In this document: one piece after another, positions 21,701 to 32,749 of the stretch
How positions within the stretch are numbered: position 1 is the first letter of the stretch
Layout of the letters: each line of letters starts with the position of its first letter
Assembly: GCA_022925895.1 (NCBI GenBank)
Contig: JAKSYS010000649.1
Location: forward strand, 1 to 35,421
DNA length: 35,421 nt
Direction of reading: 5' to 3'
From: Fragilaria crotonensis
Taxonomy: Eukaryota; Bacillariophyta; Fragilariophyceae; Fragilariales; Fragilariaceae
The notes under the pieces: generated by a model
What the model saw: only the letters and a program-made list of their open reading frames with translations
Database searches by the model: none
Told to the model about the DNA's origin: nothing
Made by a program: the position numbers and the translations under genes

Positions 21701-21792
21701 TCCGACAGAATGCGGATGTTGAAATGATCTTGGAACAACTGGCTCTTGCATGCTTTCATTATCAAATGCTGACGGAAAAGTTGCTACCATAA
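18714..21792 (+). CDS. MUS81: MUS81-type structure-specific endonuclease, frame-broken
   Basis: MUS81 pairs with EME1 to cut branched DNA during recombination and fork repair in the nucleus. Exons: 18714-18883, 18947-19127, and 19193 onward, with introns of 63 and 65 nt and joins that keep frame. Order: an N-terminal helical segment, a winged helix (RGGAYAILMAF ... LSKPQICQLAQPYCDED), a Ser-rich acidic linker, the ERCC4 nuclease (IDDRERIRNAAPD, FGDFLSC, LDVVVERKQIRDLV), a helix-hairpin-helix region (GGLPDALADRVAREC), then about 200 extra residues. The catalytic GDxn-ERKx3D pattern is all encoded but split over three frames: breaks near 20326, 20425 and 20505. The first two fit TTT read as TT. 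The stop at 20336-20338 is therefore probably false. The long second part (20488-21792) is open without interruption. ATG 18714 is preferred; 18615 is an alternative. Confidence 0.8.
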
Positions 21793-22257
21793 GAAAAGCT
21801 CAACAGACAACACTTTGGATAGTGATATGCGATAGCATCTTCAGAAGTCAGTGAAATTGAACATGGCTTTTCACGCCCCAAGGCATCGCCGCGGATCAGT
21901 GCACGCAAGTAGAAGGTGCGCTGTGATACTAGTATATTGAAAGTTCTACCGAGTGACTTAGACGGCGGCTGTGGCGAATAACATGATTGGTGTGCTAGAC
22001 AAGTGTTCTGATGGCCGACCAATTTGTTGCAACTTGACAACGGCAACAATGCAAGTTCGCGCCAGTATACGTGTGCGCATCATTTGCGTTCTTCGAATGA
22101 AAAGCCTCCCAAGTTGGGCGCTCGCTTCCTCAGTGAATCAATGGTTCCTGAAAACAAGTCCGTGCGTCAGTTTTCTTTCTTGGAATTGTATTTCAACGCA
22201 GTTACGATCCTAGCTTTCAACAGAGGTGAAGCCGCAAGGAACGAGACGACTGACCGC
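21793..22257. other. Intergenic, between convergent gene ends
   Basis: Lies between the stop codons of the MUS81 and carrier genes. No gene, RNA or repeat is visible; short open frames here overlap nothing conserved. Confidence 0.5.
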
Positions 22258-23595
22258 TCATTCCTTGGGAAGTTCATCGACTATTGGATCATCGTCGTTG
22301 TCTTTCGACCCTTTCCAGCGTTCTGCCAAGGCTCGCCAAATAACTGTAAAAATCATGGATTGCAACGCGTTGGCAAAATTCTTGTTCTCAAACCTCGTCC
22401 GAACAATCCTTTCCATCCATCTGCAGCCAAAATCATGCGTATCGTATCTCCATAGGATGCATTGTGTTTGGAACCCATTGCTTGTTTCGTAGTTTTGACA
22501 ACACGAATGGCGTTGACACACGTATCGGACACAATGCTGGCAAGGAGACCTGTTCCTGCATTTCTCAGCAACTTGGAAGGTATCAACGTCCTTATCAGCT
22601 GGCTCTTCGTAAGAGTATTGTACGTAAAGAACCTAATTAAAAAGGAATGTGAGCGCACAATCAAACCTCAAGAGCCCCAGCCAGAATGTAGTTCCGAAAA
22701 GCACAACATACCACGGATAGTGACCAACGAACGCCGAGAGTGCATTGGCGGTTGCACCCTGGTACAATACGCCAATCTTCCCTGCCTTGACACGACGCAT
22801 CAAATGTCGAAAGCCCTCGACTGAGTCAACCTGCAAGACCGTTTTGCACGTATCAATCGGCATGAGGAGCATGCGCCACAGACCCACCACAAAGCCAGCC
22901 ACGACGGTGGTACGTCCTGGTCCCCACGATTTGGTCGGTTGCCAACTGGCCAAAAGACTTCTACGCCATCATTGGCGGCGGTACTGACAAATCTTGCCAG
23001 TGGAGCTTGGACCAACGCAAAGCTAAGACCACGGTAAAAGCGAGGTATGCCGCCGTCGTTCATTAGGGTTGTAACTGCTTGGAAGAACGAAGCACCATAG
23101 CGAGATTGGTAATTGATGACAGTGCTTGAGACAGGAGGGGAGAAAAAGGTAATGAATGAGTTGGTGCGCACACACGCAGAGGCTATACAGCTAAGATACG
23201 TACCGAACCCACATGAGGGTTAGCACTTGAATGACACCTGCTAGGGCGCCTGGGAGTCCACCGCCGAGACCCCGCTTACCAGCTTTGATAAGGATCCGGT
23301 TCATTGTCATCGGTGGCTTGGCGATCGCACCTTTCTTCGTCACGGACGCCTTTCTTGTGATGGACGACACCAGCTCCACGTCCTCGGTTGCATCGTCAAG
23401 CTCCGAGGCAAACGCTACCAACAAGGAAGTTGGCTGTTCAAACCCCACGAAGCAAATGAGGAGCAAGAGTGCAAGGAAGTTGATTGGCACGTTGAGCATG
23501 ATTCGGCTTCGTATTCGCCTTCGAATTCTAGCGATGGGCCCTTTCTTTGAGGAGTGCAATGGCATGTTGATAGTTTTCGCTACGCCTGCAAACAT
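22258..23595 (-). CDS. Mitochondrial-carrier-family (SLC25-like) protein
   Basis: Three exons: 23595-23204, 23124-22712 and 22632-22258. Introns are 79 nt each (GTACGT...CAAG and GTATGT...TTAG) and both splices restore conserved text, giving MWVRTVINYQSRYG and GHYPWFFTYN. Carrier features include GGIPRFYRGL, a MPIDTCKTVLQ repeat (the PxD-x-[KR]-type signature), GVLYQGATAN, NAIRVVKTTKQ and GWKGLFGRGLRTRI. About 390 residues. Two breaks, near 22960 and 22370, both look like TTTTT read as TTTT. The N-terminus has a basic stretch, then MLNVPINFLALLLLICFVGF ending LLVAFAS, more like a signal peptide than usual for carriers. The substrate is unknown, and placement in mitochondrion or plastid envelope is open. 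Transport of a small metabolite across an organelle membrane is the family role. Confidence 0.78.
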
Positions 23596-24354
23596 TCAAC
23601 AGATATCGTAAGAAGCTTCAAGCAGAGCCTTCTCTGATGAATCGATCTTTTAACGGAGGTCGCGAAGCGTTGCAATTATAAACGGCTTGAGGATATGTGA
23701 GGAATCTGTGATAAAGGGCTGTGCTTGGAATTGCTGGACGTTTGATCTGGTGTTGGTATGTTTGGTTCGACTGACGATGTCGGACTTGGCGCCGATCCGA
23801 TCCGAGAGGCTCTGAACAGTTTTCCACTGCAGCAGTGATCAATGGCCAGAGTGGCGAACCAAGGACAAGAAGATATACATGGATCTACGTGAAATTTTCT
23901 TGATGAATTTCCTTCGTTGTGGGGGAAGCACGAGCCACATGGTTCACGAAGAAGTACTCGATCATGGATCATGGTATCATGGATCATGGGATCATGGGGC
24001 ACACCGTGTACGAGCACCGAGCACCCATGTAGACGTTTGCGCGCATACCCAGCCTTTCACTTCCAGGTCCCCCAGCGAGGCCGAAGACGTGAAAATTGGC
24101 CACGTCCAATACGTGTGTATGATACTGCCAGAAGTTCAACCCTGCACTGGTACTGTACGTTAATCCATTACTACAGCACTACTTCAACATTTGAAGCACT
24201 TTTTTCGAACACCTTTATAGCGAACGGGCTCGGATTTGAAATTTGAACCCTTCATGCCCACACTAACTACCTATTATAGGTTACCGCCAGGAACGGTGGA
24301 CACATTCGATGTTCCAAATGATGTCTAAGCTCAAATTTCCAATTACGTCTATGC
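23596..24354. other. Intergenic with an ATCATGG tandem tract
   Basis: No gene is supported. At 23960-23999 an imperfect ATCATGG repeat occurs five times. The rest holds the carrier promoter on the left and the P5CDH 3' end on the right. Confidence 0.5.
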
Positions 24355-26112
24355 CTAATAACTATAACTAAGTTGCACGCGGGCAATCCACCCATCTGGA
24401 ACCAGCGTATCGTGAATAATCTCCCGATGGCACGACCAGACCAACTGAATGGCCTCAGGAGTTCCAATTCCGGCACCTCGTGGATCTCCGGCTGGTCAAA
24501 CCAATGATTCTGCGGAGCACCGGTGGTGCGGGCACGGAGGCCAGCGTACGTGGTTCCATTCACAGTATTGGCCAACACTTTCGTTTGGAACGCCACGTCG
24601 TTGGACACAACCGCCGCAGTCAAGTGATGGCTCATCGCCTCCAAGGCTTGTAGGACAGTATCGAGCGTGTCATCATTGTAGGTTGTAACAACTTGGAATG
24701 GAGCAAATATTTCGGAAACGCAGTCCTCAAAGTATTCTGGTTTCATCAGTTCCTCAAGAGGAACGTAGACAGCAGTAGGTTCGACTGCGCCGTATCGCTC
24801 TGGGATGTTGTGATTCGCAAGCTCCTCACCTCCAAACAAGATTTTGGCTCCAGGAATACTCGCGAGTTTGTTGGTATGATCGAGAAAGTCCTTTGTGGTA
24901 TGAGTCAGCACCGGGCCGACAGACAAATCCGCAAGATTTCTTGTCGACGCAATTTCCTTAATCTTCTCAAGCAGTCCTGCCTTAACATAGTTATCATGAA
25001 CAAACATAATGGATTGCGCAGAACACTTTTGTCCGCTCAGCGCGTAGGCATCTTGATCGCACTGCCATGCGACGTAGTCGACATTACCTACATCGGGACC
25101 CAACACCTTCCAATCAAAGCCAGCGTCTTCAACCTTGACCTTTCCACCGGTGGCTTTGCAAAGCAACTCGCCAACGCGAGAGGAACCGGTGAATTGTGTC
25201 AATCGAACAGGAGTCTGGACAATGAGTTCTTGCGCCACCGGTCCGCGACAATTCAGGAAATCGACATCGGATGGGTCCATGCCGCAGGCAATCAACAGAC
25301 GAAGGAACTGCTCCATAACCAACGAGGTCGGTTCTGAAGGCTTCATCACCGGCTTGTTACCCATATACAAAGCACCCATCAATTGAAGCACTGGGATCTC
25401 GAGCGGGAAGTTGAATGGCGTCACCAAGGCGACAGGTCCGTATGGCCATCTGAGGACAATCAGTGTTTTTGAAGTGAGTGATCCACGATCTAGCGAAGAA
25501 ATTCCTGCAAATAGAGTCTTAAACCTTGGCTTACCTGTGCCCAACACTCATCTGGCCATAGTGATCACCAGGTACACCAAAAGACTTAGCCAATCGACGC
25601 ACATTGTCTCCAGCGAAGTTCTTGAGAAAGGCACAAGTCACCTTGACTTCGCCAAGGGCTTGCGCATGAGACTTGGGTACACATGCGATAATGGTCTGAG
25701 CAAAAAATTCAGCTCCTTCGGGGGTGGACATGACTTCGGCGGCCTTTCTTGAAATTTCACCGTATTCCAAGTAACGATGAGGATTCTTGAGAGGGTTGTG
25801 TAGTCCACTTTTGGGTACCTTGCGTAGACTATCCAAGAAAGGTTGCAACTCATCGATTTGTGTATCAGGAATTGTGAAGATAGGATATGGAGCATCCTTG
25901 TTGAGAGGATGAGGGATTTCAATTTTCTTGGCGGCGAACGTCCACTTCCCATCGACACAGTTTGGGATGTCGTAAGAGTTTTCCAATCCCAATGCCTTGG
26001 GTTCAACAGTCGCCCATGATGGGACAGTTGAAAACAAACGCTGTGCTCCAATCTTCGTCGAAGTTGGAATGAGCGACGCGATACCACTTCGTAACGCTGC
26101 TGCTCTGATCAT
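24355..26112 (-). CDS. P5CDH: Delta-1-pyrroline-5-carboxylate dehydrogenase (ALDH12 type)
   Basis: Oxidises P5C/glutamate semialdehyde to glutamate with NAD, the last step of proline breakdown in mitochondria. Exon 1 is 26112-25535, an 85-nt intron (25450-25534, GTAAGC...CTCAG), and exon 2 starts at 25449. The N-terminus MIRAAALRSGIASLIP fits a mitochondrial presequence. Plant ALDH12 landmarks are evident: GLHNPLKNPHRYLEYGEIS, WPYGPVALVTPFNFPLEIP, the FTGSSRVGE nucleotide-binding loop, catalytic Glu in VEDAGFDWKV (about residue 300), nucleophile Cys in SGQKCSAQS (about 335), and NGTTYAGLRARTTGAPQNHWF. The frame then breaks near 24496, where TTTGACC appears in place of TTTGGACC. The next frame continues with a conserved end (GTPEAIQLVWSC) to a TAG at 24355-24357. 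Corrected length is about 556, the plant length. Without correction the tail is unrelated and ends at 24267. Confidence 0.92.
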
Positions 26113-26953
26113 GATTGGCTAAGCGACTCGTCGGCTTGAATGGAGGATTTAATGGGTTTCTTGTTGCTACGGAATTGATCTTATATCATGTGCACAGAGA
26201 CAACACAAGACGAAGAAAATGCACGCTTTCTCACACATCAGAAGACAGATATAGCCTCATCCAGGGCGTGTCACAATTTTTGATGTTTGGTGTGTACGAC
26301 TAGAGTGTATGATGTATCACGTATATTCGTGTATTGTCACGTACAAGCAAAACAGTTTATACCGTGTATACCAAAAAAACGCATACTGTAGTTCTCGAAC
26401 CGTACTCGCCGTTTGGAGCAGGGCCATAGATGACATACAGCCATACACGTGGATCGTGGATCAGGTTCAACAGTATCAGTATGCCAGTACTCCACTAAAG
26501 TAGTACTCTAATGATATAGGTAGTACAAGTACGAGTACCTGGTACCACTGGTAGCAGCCGAAATCCGAAAGTTTACAGTTTAAATGCACTACCAGGTACT
26601 GTACAAGGTACAAAGTACTCGGAGTACCAGGTACCGTAGCCAAATTGTTGGTACTGGTACCAAAAACTTGGAGCAAAATGGTTGCGTTGGCCGTCGTTAA
26701 TAAGTAAACATCGTGGACTTGTAATAAGGCCCGGGAGCCGGGAGATCCGGGAAGTTTGAAATCGTTGAAAAGTGAGTACACACAGTGTGCGAGCATCGCA
26801 TTAGGATCTACCGGTAGATCCATACGTCACCGTAGCAGATTAATTAGAATCTTCATCTTAGAGCACGCCATGCTCCAACTCGAAACTATCGAGTCGATGC
26901 GATTCGTTAACGGGAAAAACATGTACGAGAAAATTTCGTCAACATGATCAACA
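26113..26953. other. Intergenic with dense GTAC palindromes
   Basis: No gene is supported. About 26487-26660 has 14 GTAC tetramers in roughly 175 bp, with ACCAGGTAC and GGTACC units. Confidence 0.6.
26487..26660. repeat. GTAC-rich palindromic tract
   Basis: Fourteen GTAC tetramers lie in about 175 bp, interleaved with ACCAGG, CTGG and GTACC. Chance would give fewer than one. Similar tracts occur at about 3225-3295, 10225-10265, 13095-13250, 16480-16640 and 28537-28595, all intergenic. Confidence 0.75.
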
Positions 26954-28353
26954 TCAGCATTCTACAAGCTTCGGAATGTCATCAATCTTCAGGATAGTAA
27001 CCTTGACAGGGTGCCGAATAGTCCCATTTCCCAAAGTAAGGTCTGTCGAGGCGATTTGAAGAAAGGGCAGCATTGGTCCCAACGTGTCCTCTTGCTTAGA
27101 ACTAATAGGGCCAAGTTCAGGAATGTAGAATTTCCACTGAGAGTCCTGTACACAATCCAGGTCACGCACTATCGCCTGCGAGCGTCCCGAAAGGTGCTAA
27201 ACGAACGAGATCCAAGCCTGACAAAGCCAACATTTGCTGGTGGTCGACCTTGCATTACTCGAAGGTATAACTCATCGTCCTCGTCCGTCACGGCACTGTT
27301 GTGAGCTTCTAGCGCAGCCACTAAATTCGTTCGCACAGAGGGTCGGATTTGCGCCTTCGAAACAACGATCTCACCGTCGTCATAAGGATCTTCACCCGCT
27401 GTTGCCAGTTCCATGGGACTATTGCTTCCCTCTCTCTTTCTTTTCCTTTGTTCTCTTTGTCGCTCCCTGTGATTTGGTGATAGTAGTGGCTGGGCATGCA
27501 GCGTTGCCCGACTTGGCTCCGGATGATTCCAGTCCATACGATGCTCGATTGGTTTCCCCAGTTCCAAATTCGCAATCTTGAGCGCTTCTGCGAATTGCGC
27601 CGCGCGATTCTTCCCGGAATGTCGTGCGGCCTTTCCCAGATGATAGTTTTCGGTCAACCCAGTGTACCATTCGGACAATTTCGAGTCTGGAAGGGCCGCA
27701 AAGGGTGCTTCAAGGCACTGAAAGAAATAAACCAAATGCTTCTTGCCTAAGTGTTTCTTGGCCAAATCGCGGGCGCCACCGACGGTCATGCGGGGGTCGT
27801 AAATATAGCAGGGCCACCACCCATACCCTGGTCCACCTTGTGCCCAAACGACTTCGCCAAACCGTGACGTGAAGAGGGGAGGCATGGCTGCCACTTTTAA
27901 TTCCAATCCGTCGCCTTCGACATCAAGATCAAGTTTGGGTCGGCAAATGTCTGATAGATAGGGAAGTGGACGACATTATGAGATAAGAAATTGGTGCAAG
28001 AGCGATTGAACCTCGAGGCATCGACGAGCTCAAGCCTTCCAAGTGAGTATCCGACCAGTGCGCTTACCACAAAACCAATCCTCCGTGGGCACAGTCTTCA
28101 ATCCGATACAATAAAAATGATATTCGGCACTACATTTTTCACACAAAAGCATATTCGAATGATCGTTATCTTTCTTGCAGACTCGACAGCCGTCTTTCAT
28201 CCGTGTAGCTTCTAGGTGACGATCATCTGTCACATCGGCAACTATGGCTGCTGTCCGTCGCTTTCGTTTCTCAAATCGTGCAAATTGCCGCAACAATGAC
28301 TCCCGAGCGGATGCCTTAAGGAACATGCCGTCGCGCCCTGATCTATTTGCCAT
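26954..28353 (-). CDS. PHD-finger and PWWP-domain chromatin reader
   Basis: Exon 1 is 28353-28068, an intron of 117 nt (GTAAGC...TATCAG, 27951-28067) lies inside the last codons of the PHD finger, and exon 2 starts at 27950. The PHD has C56-x2-C59-x11-C71-x2-C74-x4-H79-x2-C82-x12-C95-x2-C98, the last pair being completed only by the splice (DWFCDIC), which confirms it. A PWWP module follows (FGEVVWAQGGPGYGWWPCYIYDPR to LVYFFQCLEAPFA). The C-terminal half is charged, with a basic RQREQRKRKREG stretch that may be a nuclear signal. Near 27185 the frame breaks: one C is probably missing in GCTCGCAGG, and the second frame (26954-27169) continues with QWKFYIPELGP to the stop. Both domains read histone tails, PHD often H3 and PWWP often methylated H3K36; specificity is not predictable here. 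Confidence 0.8.
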
Positions 28354-28850
28354 TTTTCGTGTTGTGGCTCTTGCTCAAACTTCAAACTTTTGGAGCACCT
28401 CCTACTATTCGTCCTCAGTCGGATGCACCAGCATTTGTCAAGCGGTATGCGATGTGAGATATGAGATATGAGATAGATACGTGATGCTTGTCGGCCCTAT
28501 GACATATGACATATGATGATTCATGTACTTTCGGCTTTGGCGGTACTGTACAGTACCAGGTACCACTACTGGTAACACTACCGGTACAGTAGCTTCTAAT
28601 AGCTCATTGATGTAGTGTCAGACATGGGATCTGATCGATATTTCAGTACTCCAGTATTTCTCAATTCATATTAAGAGGCGTACTTGAGAGTCGCTGCCGG
28701 AGGCTGTACTCTAATCGTAGCTACTAGTATTCGGTACCGTACCGTAGGACAGTAGATTCGCGAAGGTTTTCTCTACACTAACAGTAAGTGCTTGGGAGAG
28801 CCTTTCACAAATAGTAGGTCCTAAAATTATAAACTAAAATGTAGCAAATA
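28354..28850. other. Intergenic, upstream of the PHD-PWWP gene
   Basis: No gene is visible. It has a short GAGATAT-type repeat (28452-28477) and GTAC/CCGGTA palindromes at about 28537-28595 and 28733-28745. The right limit is the uncertain start of the copia LTR. Confidence 0.5.
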
Positions 28851-29085
28851 AAGTGAGCTTTGAAATGGCTCAAGAGATATGTCAGGTAGATCATATCAAG
28901 TTGAATTCACCTCATTGGATGAGGTAACATAAACACCATTTCATATCTTGTCGGTCTTGACAAGTAGCTAATTATACCGTCCACATTTAGAATCGTGCAT
29001 TGTTCTGTTTCACATGTATGACCTCACAGTACGATGACGTACGCTGCGGAGCAGCACAGTACGGTCGTTAAAGTCATCAGTTTCA
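28850..29085 (-). repeat. Probable 3' LTR of the copia element
   Basis: In element orientation a purine tract AAAGGGAGAGT (about 29086-29096) is followed by TGAAACTGATGAC, a plausible LTR start at 29085. The outer end is unresolved because the matching LTR lies beyond the right edge; TG at 28840 or 28854 are candidates. No target duplication can be tested. Confidence 0.4.
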
Positions 29086-29186
29086 ACTCTCCCTTTCATT
29101 CATGGAAGCAGACAATGGTTAATATGCAAGAGATACGAGTTGGACACGGATGCAGTCCAAACAAGAGCACAGGGTTGGTGGGTGGA

Positions 29187-30024
29187 TCACCATCCTTGAA
29201 CAAGTCGGCGAACTCGTTCGAAGCTTTCGCGATTCAGGCCTTTGGTGAGCATGTCAGCCCACTGTTCCTGAGTATCGACTTTGATGATTGCGATGGTGCC
29301 GTCGCGAACGTGTGCCCAAAAGAAATGCCATTTGACCTGAAAGTACTTCGTTCGATTGGTAATTCTTTGGTTGGTTGCCAAAAGAAGTGCGCCATTGTTG
29401 TCTTCGAACACACGACACTTAATGGTGGACGTGAGGGTATCAGGAAGTTGCAAGCCATTGATGAGTTCAATGAGCATGGCCCGCAATGGAAGGAGCGTTC
29501 GCATGGCAGAGCTGAGCGCGGAGTACTCAGCTTCGAGCGTCGACAGAGATATTTTGGACTGGAGATGCGATTTCCAAAGGATCGGGCACCCTCCGAGCGT
29601 GATTATGTATCCTGTCCTCGACTTTGCGGAGCTTGGCGAGGAGTCCGGGTCGCGGCGATGCAATCCTGCGACGTCGGCGTCCACGTAGCAATCCAACGTG
29701 AGATCACCAGTCGGCTTGACGATCATCCCTTTATCGTATGTCCTTTGGAGGTAACGAACGATCGTCTTGATTGCGGAGGCGTGACTCTTCTTCGGGTTGT
29801 GAGAGAATCGAGCAACCTGACTGACTGCAAACGCGATATCGGGGCGAGTATTCGTTGAAAGGTAAAGGAGCATCCCAACCACGGAGCGATAGCTCCAAGA
29901 CTCTTTGGAGGACCATCGGGATCAATTCCCAAAGCGGCTTGTCCAGCTGGAGTCCAATTGCTGTTGCTCATCTTCATCCCTGTTGCCTCTTGAATCTTCT
30001 GAATTAGACCTTTCTGTGTGAGCG
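29187..30024 (-). CDS. Copia RNase H and end of RT
   Basis: Text continues from the RT frame after a break near 30040 (GMKMSNSNWTPAGQAALG), then another near 29900, to the 231-codon frame 29882-29187. It begins VGMLLYLSTNTRPDIAFAV and has LDCYVDADVAG, SRTGYIITLGGCPI, and STLEAEYSALS, the RNase H carboxylate motifs of copia elements, and closes with ADMLTKGLNRESFERVR. It degrades the RNA strand during reverse transcription. Confidence 0.85.
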
Positions 30025-32240
30025 TCAGAGTGCCATTCTTGGGTCCTTCACAAAGTTGATGCCCAAGAAGTCAGTGAAGGTTCCTTCCTTCGTGAAACTG
30101 AAACCTTTGGCATCGAGATTCGCAAATAATTCGTCCAAGTCGCGTTGGTTTGAGAAAGCGATGCCCAAATCGTCAACATAGATAACCACCATAATAGTGT
30201 CCTTGTAAAGAAGACACGGGTCATTAGCACAGCTCTTGAACCCTTCGTCGCGCAGTGCATCGGACAGATGTTCATACCAGAGTCGCGGTGCGACACTTAA
30301 ACCGTAGAGACTTTTCAGGAGTTGCAGACACGTAGATGACCCACGTTCGGAACGAAAGCCTCGAGGCAAGTGAATCCATACTGGATCGGTGAGTGGGGCC
30401 TGTACAAATGCACTGCTGAAATCGATAGTGCAAGTTTGCCAAGCAAGTGTGAGTGACAGTACCAGAAACAACCGCACCGTACTCCAAGCCACGACTGGGG
30501 CAAACGTTTCTTGCTCGGTTTCTTGCAAGTCACCTCGTACACAGTACCGTGCCTTGTACTTGCTTATGGCACCGTCAGGCGTGCGCTTACGCCGAAAAAC
30601 CCAAGTACCTGGCAGGATTCGTGATTTTGCATCGGCAGTTGGTACTTCTTTCCAAGTCCCATTTTTCTCCAACGACTTGATTTCGGCCTCTGCAGCCCTC
30701 AACCAATTTTGGATGTTCTCAACGTCCAACATGGCTTCTTCGAAGGTCAAAGTGTCGGGGTCGCTCACGCTTGCCTTGTTCGCTTGTGACATGGCACTGC
30801 TGTCTTCAATAGCTTCGGTGAGGAGCCAATCGAAGATGATGTCATCCATTGTAAACAAGTAACCTCTCCCTTGTTGGCCGTCGTATCCGAGACGATCGGG
30901 AGCCTTGCGAGTGCGAGTTGAACGACGAGGTGAGTGCCTTTGCTGTTCGTTGAGTGCCTGCCTTGTGACGGCTTCAATCTCATCTTGCGTTTCGATTGAG
31001 GCAGGGGATGGAATGTCATGAGATGCAGGACGAAGTGGAGACTGGAACAGTTGCGTCGGTGTCGGAGGCTGAGGATCCTGAATCAAGTGAGGCGGAGGCG
31101 CCACCGTTGGAGTTGATGGAGGAGGACTCTCCCTTGGAGTCAACAATGGTGTCGAGGGAACCGGAGGTTGCGTCGTCGTCTCGTTGACTGGAAGCTGTCG
31201 TTGCGTTGCGTCAACAAGAGTTCTTGTCGGAGGAGGTTCGACGGGTAGCGCTGACGGTGGAGTTGCTGCGTCGATGGCGGTCGCGATGCGTTGCTGTTGT
31301 GAGAGTACGTCTTGCTCTCTCTCGAAATTTTCGGTCTCAACAATCAGCCGCTCTTGGTCCTCGTCATCCAGAATGTACTGGTAGGTCGAGTCGCGGAACA
31401 TGCGCTTCCAACTGTCTGCATTGAAGTTTGGAAGGTCGTCGACGGAGGCCGGGATCGTCGCAAACCAATCGTCGAAAACGACATGGAATTGCGGCGTTAT
31501 GTAGCCTGTTTGCGGGTTGAGGACAATTGGAACTGTGATGGCATGCTTCGGTGAGAAGCCCATGTTGATTGTTTGCGTTGACCGCGGAGTCCAGCGGGGC
31601 AGCTTCTTGCCATCGGATATCATCTTGTCCAACACGTAGACAGGGCATCCCCAAACGTGGAGATTGTTTAGCTTTCGCTGCTCCCATCGTGTTTTTGTGA
31701 AGAGGTCGGCAGGACACAAACCAGTCCTTGGATCGGGGACATGGTTGACCAAGAACACCGCATGGTTGACCGCCAACGGCCAAAGAGTGGCATCTGCAAT
31801 CGCTGGCCAATGAATGGCGGCGTGAAGCATCATCGTTCGTGCGATAGCCATTATCGTTCGGATGTTTCGCTCCGCGATGCCGTTGTGGTGGTGTGCACCA
31901 ACGCCAGCGAACCTCATGATTTGCGCGAACGTCGAGAGGTTGCGAGTGAATTCAGCGGATGTGAAAATCTTGGAATTGTCGGCCAGGTACTCTTGCGGCA
32001 CAACTCCATACTGACGACAGGTAAGTTCGAACTTCTCCTTTGCTTTCAACGTCTCGTGTGTGTTGAGGTTTACTTGGAGTTCGACATGGACGAAACCGGA
32101 GGCGTGGTCCACAAAGATGCAACCTCCCGTGTACATCTCGTCAGCTTTGGTCTTCCCAGCGGAGGTGAGGAGCCGTCCTCGCGTGCTGCAAATGAAGTGG
32201 TCGACGGAAATTCGATGCCCAGGTATTACGTTGTCAGCCT
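30025..32240 (-). CDS. Copia integrase and reverse transcriptase
   Basis: An open frame of about 735 codons with no start needed, because it is part of the polyprotein. Integrase core Asp in RISVDHF, Asp in YLADNSKIF and Glu in NGIAERNIRT form the DDE set. A Pro/Thr/Gln-rich linker follows. RT shows GTWVFRRKRTPDG, KARYCVRGD, CTIDFSSAFVQAPL (first catalytic Asp) and VIYVDDLGIA (the YVDD box). All key residues are intact, so this part could encode active enzymes. The frame ends in KDPRMAL, where one base shift restores the next segment. Confidence 0.9.
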
Positions 32241-32749
32241 TGAGGATGTTTGTTCGATCGCGAATGATGGTTGACGGAGTCGAACCAGGAATAGGACGTC
32301 GATGCTGCTTGCCGTACTGGCAAGCTGCACACTTTGGAAGGTTTGTCAGCTTGCAGGCTGCGGAATGGAGCCGGCGACTTGCTTCCGTTTTGGCTTAAGA
32401 CTCCAGTTCTCAACAAGAACTGTATCTTCTTGAATCCAATGTGTCCGAGGCGATAATGCCAACGCAAGAGTTCCTTTTCAGCTTCGCTGAGGTTGTGGTT
32501 GGTCTCGTGGACTTCGGTGATCGTCGCAACGAGTGCGTCGGCCGCCTTAAAGGGATCCTGGCCGTTGAAGGCGTCGGAGGTTGGCAGGTTGTTCTGCGGA
32601 TTAACAAGTACCATCACCGCTCCTCGGCTTGAGTCCCCAGGGACGCCGCTCAAGGTAAGTCGATTGGATTCGACTTGGATCGTTTCACCTTGATACGTTT
32701 GCAGGAGACTTGTGGTTGAAAGGAGGCGAACTTTGATCCCAGGGGACAT
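32234..32749 (-). CDS. Copia protease end and integrase zinc region
   Basis: The frame starts after a break near 32745 (VP|GIKVRLLSTTSLLQ). It carries the GAG-pre-integrase motif LRWHYRLGHIGFKKIQ, giving the first two His of the HHCC finger. The Cys pair (PKCAACQYGK) is in another frame after a one-base change near 32350. It joins the integrase core near 32250. Confidence 0.8.
   Translation of the reverse strand: MSPGIKVRLLSTTSLLQTYQGETIQVESNRLTLSGVPGDSSRGAVMVLVNPQNNLPTSDAFNGQDPFKAADALVATITEVHETNHNLSEAEKELLRWHYRLGHIGFKKIQFLLRTGVLSQNGSKSPAPFRSLQADKPSKVCSLPVRQAASTSYSWFDSVNHHSRSNKHPQG

Noticed and set aside
22258-22521. A separate small gene at the carrier end
   Set aside because: Its last ~45 codons are the conserved carrier C-terminus reached after a one-base shift; the upstream part is out-of-frame carrier exon 3.
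24693-25337. A 214-codon plus-strand frame
   Set aside because: Antisense to the catalytic exon of P5CDH.
29034-29858. A 274-codon plus-strand frame
   Set aside because: Antisense to copia RNase H; no independent motif.
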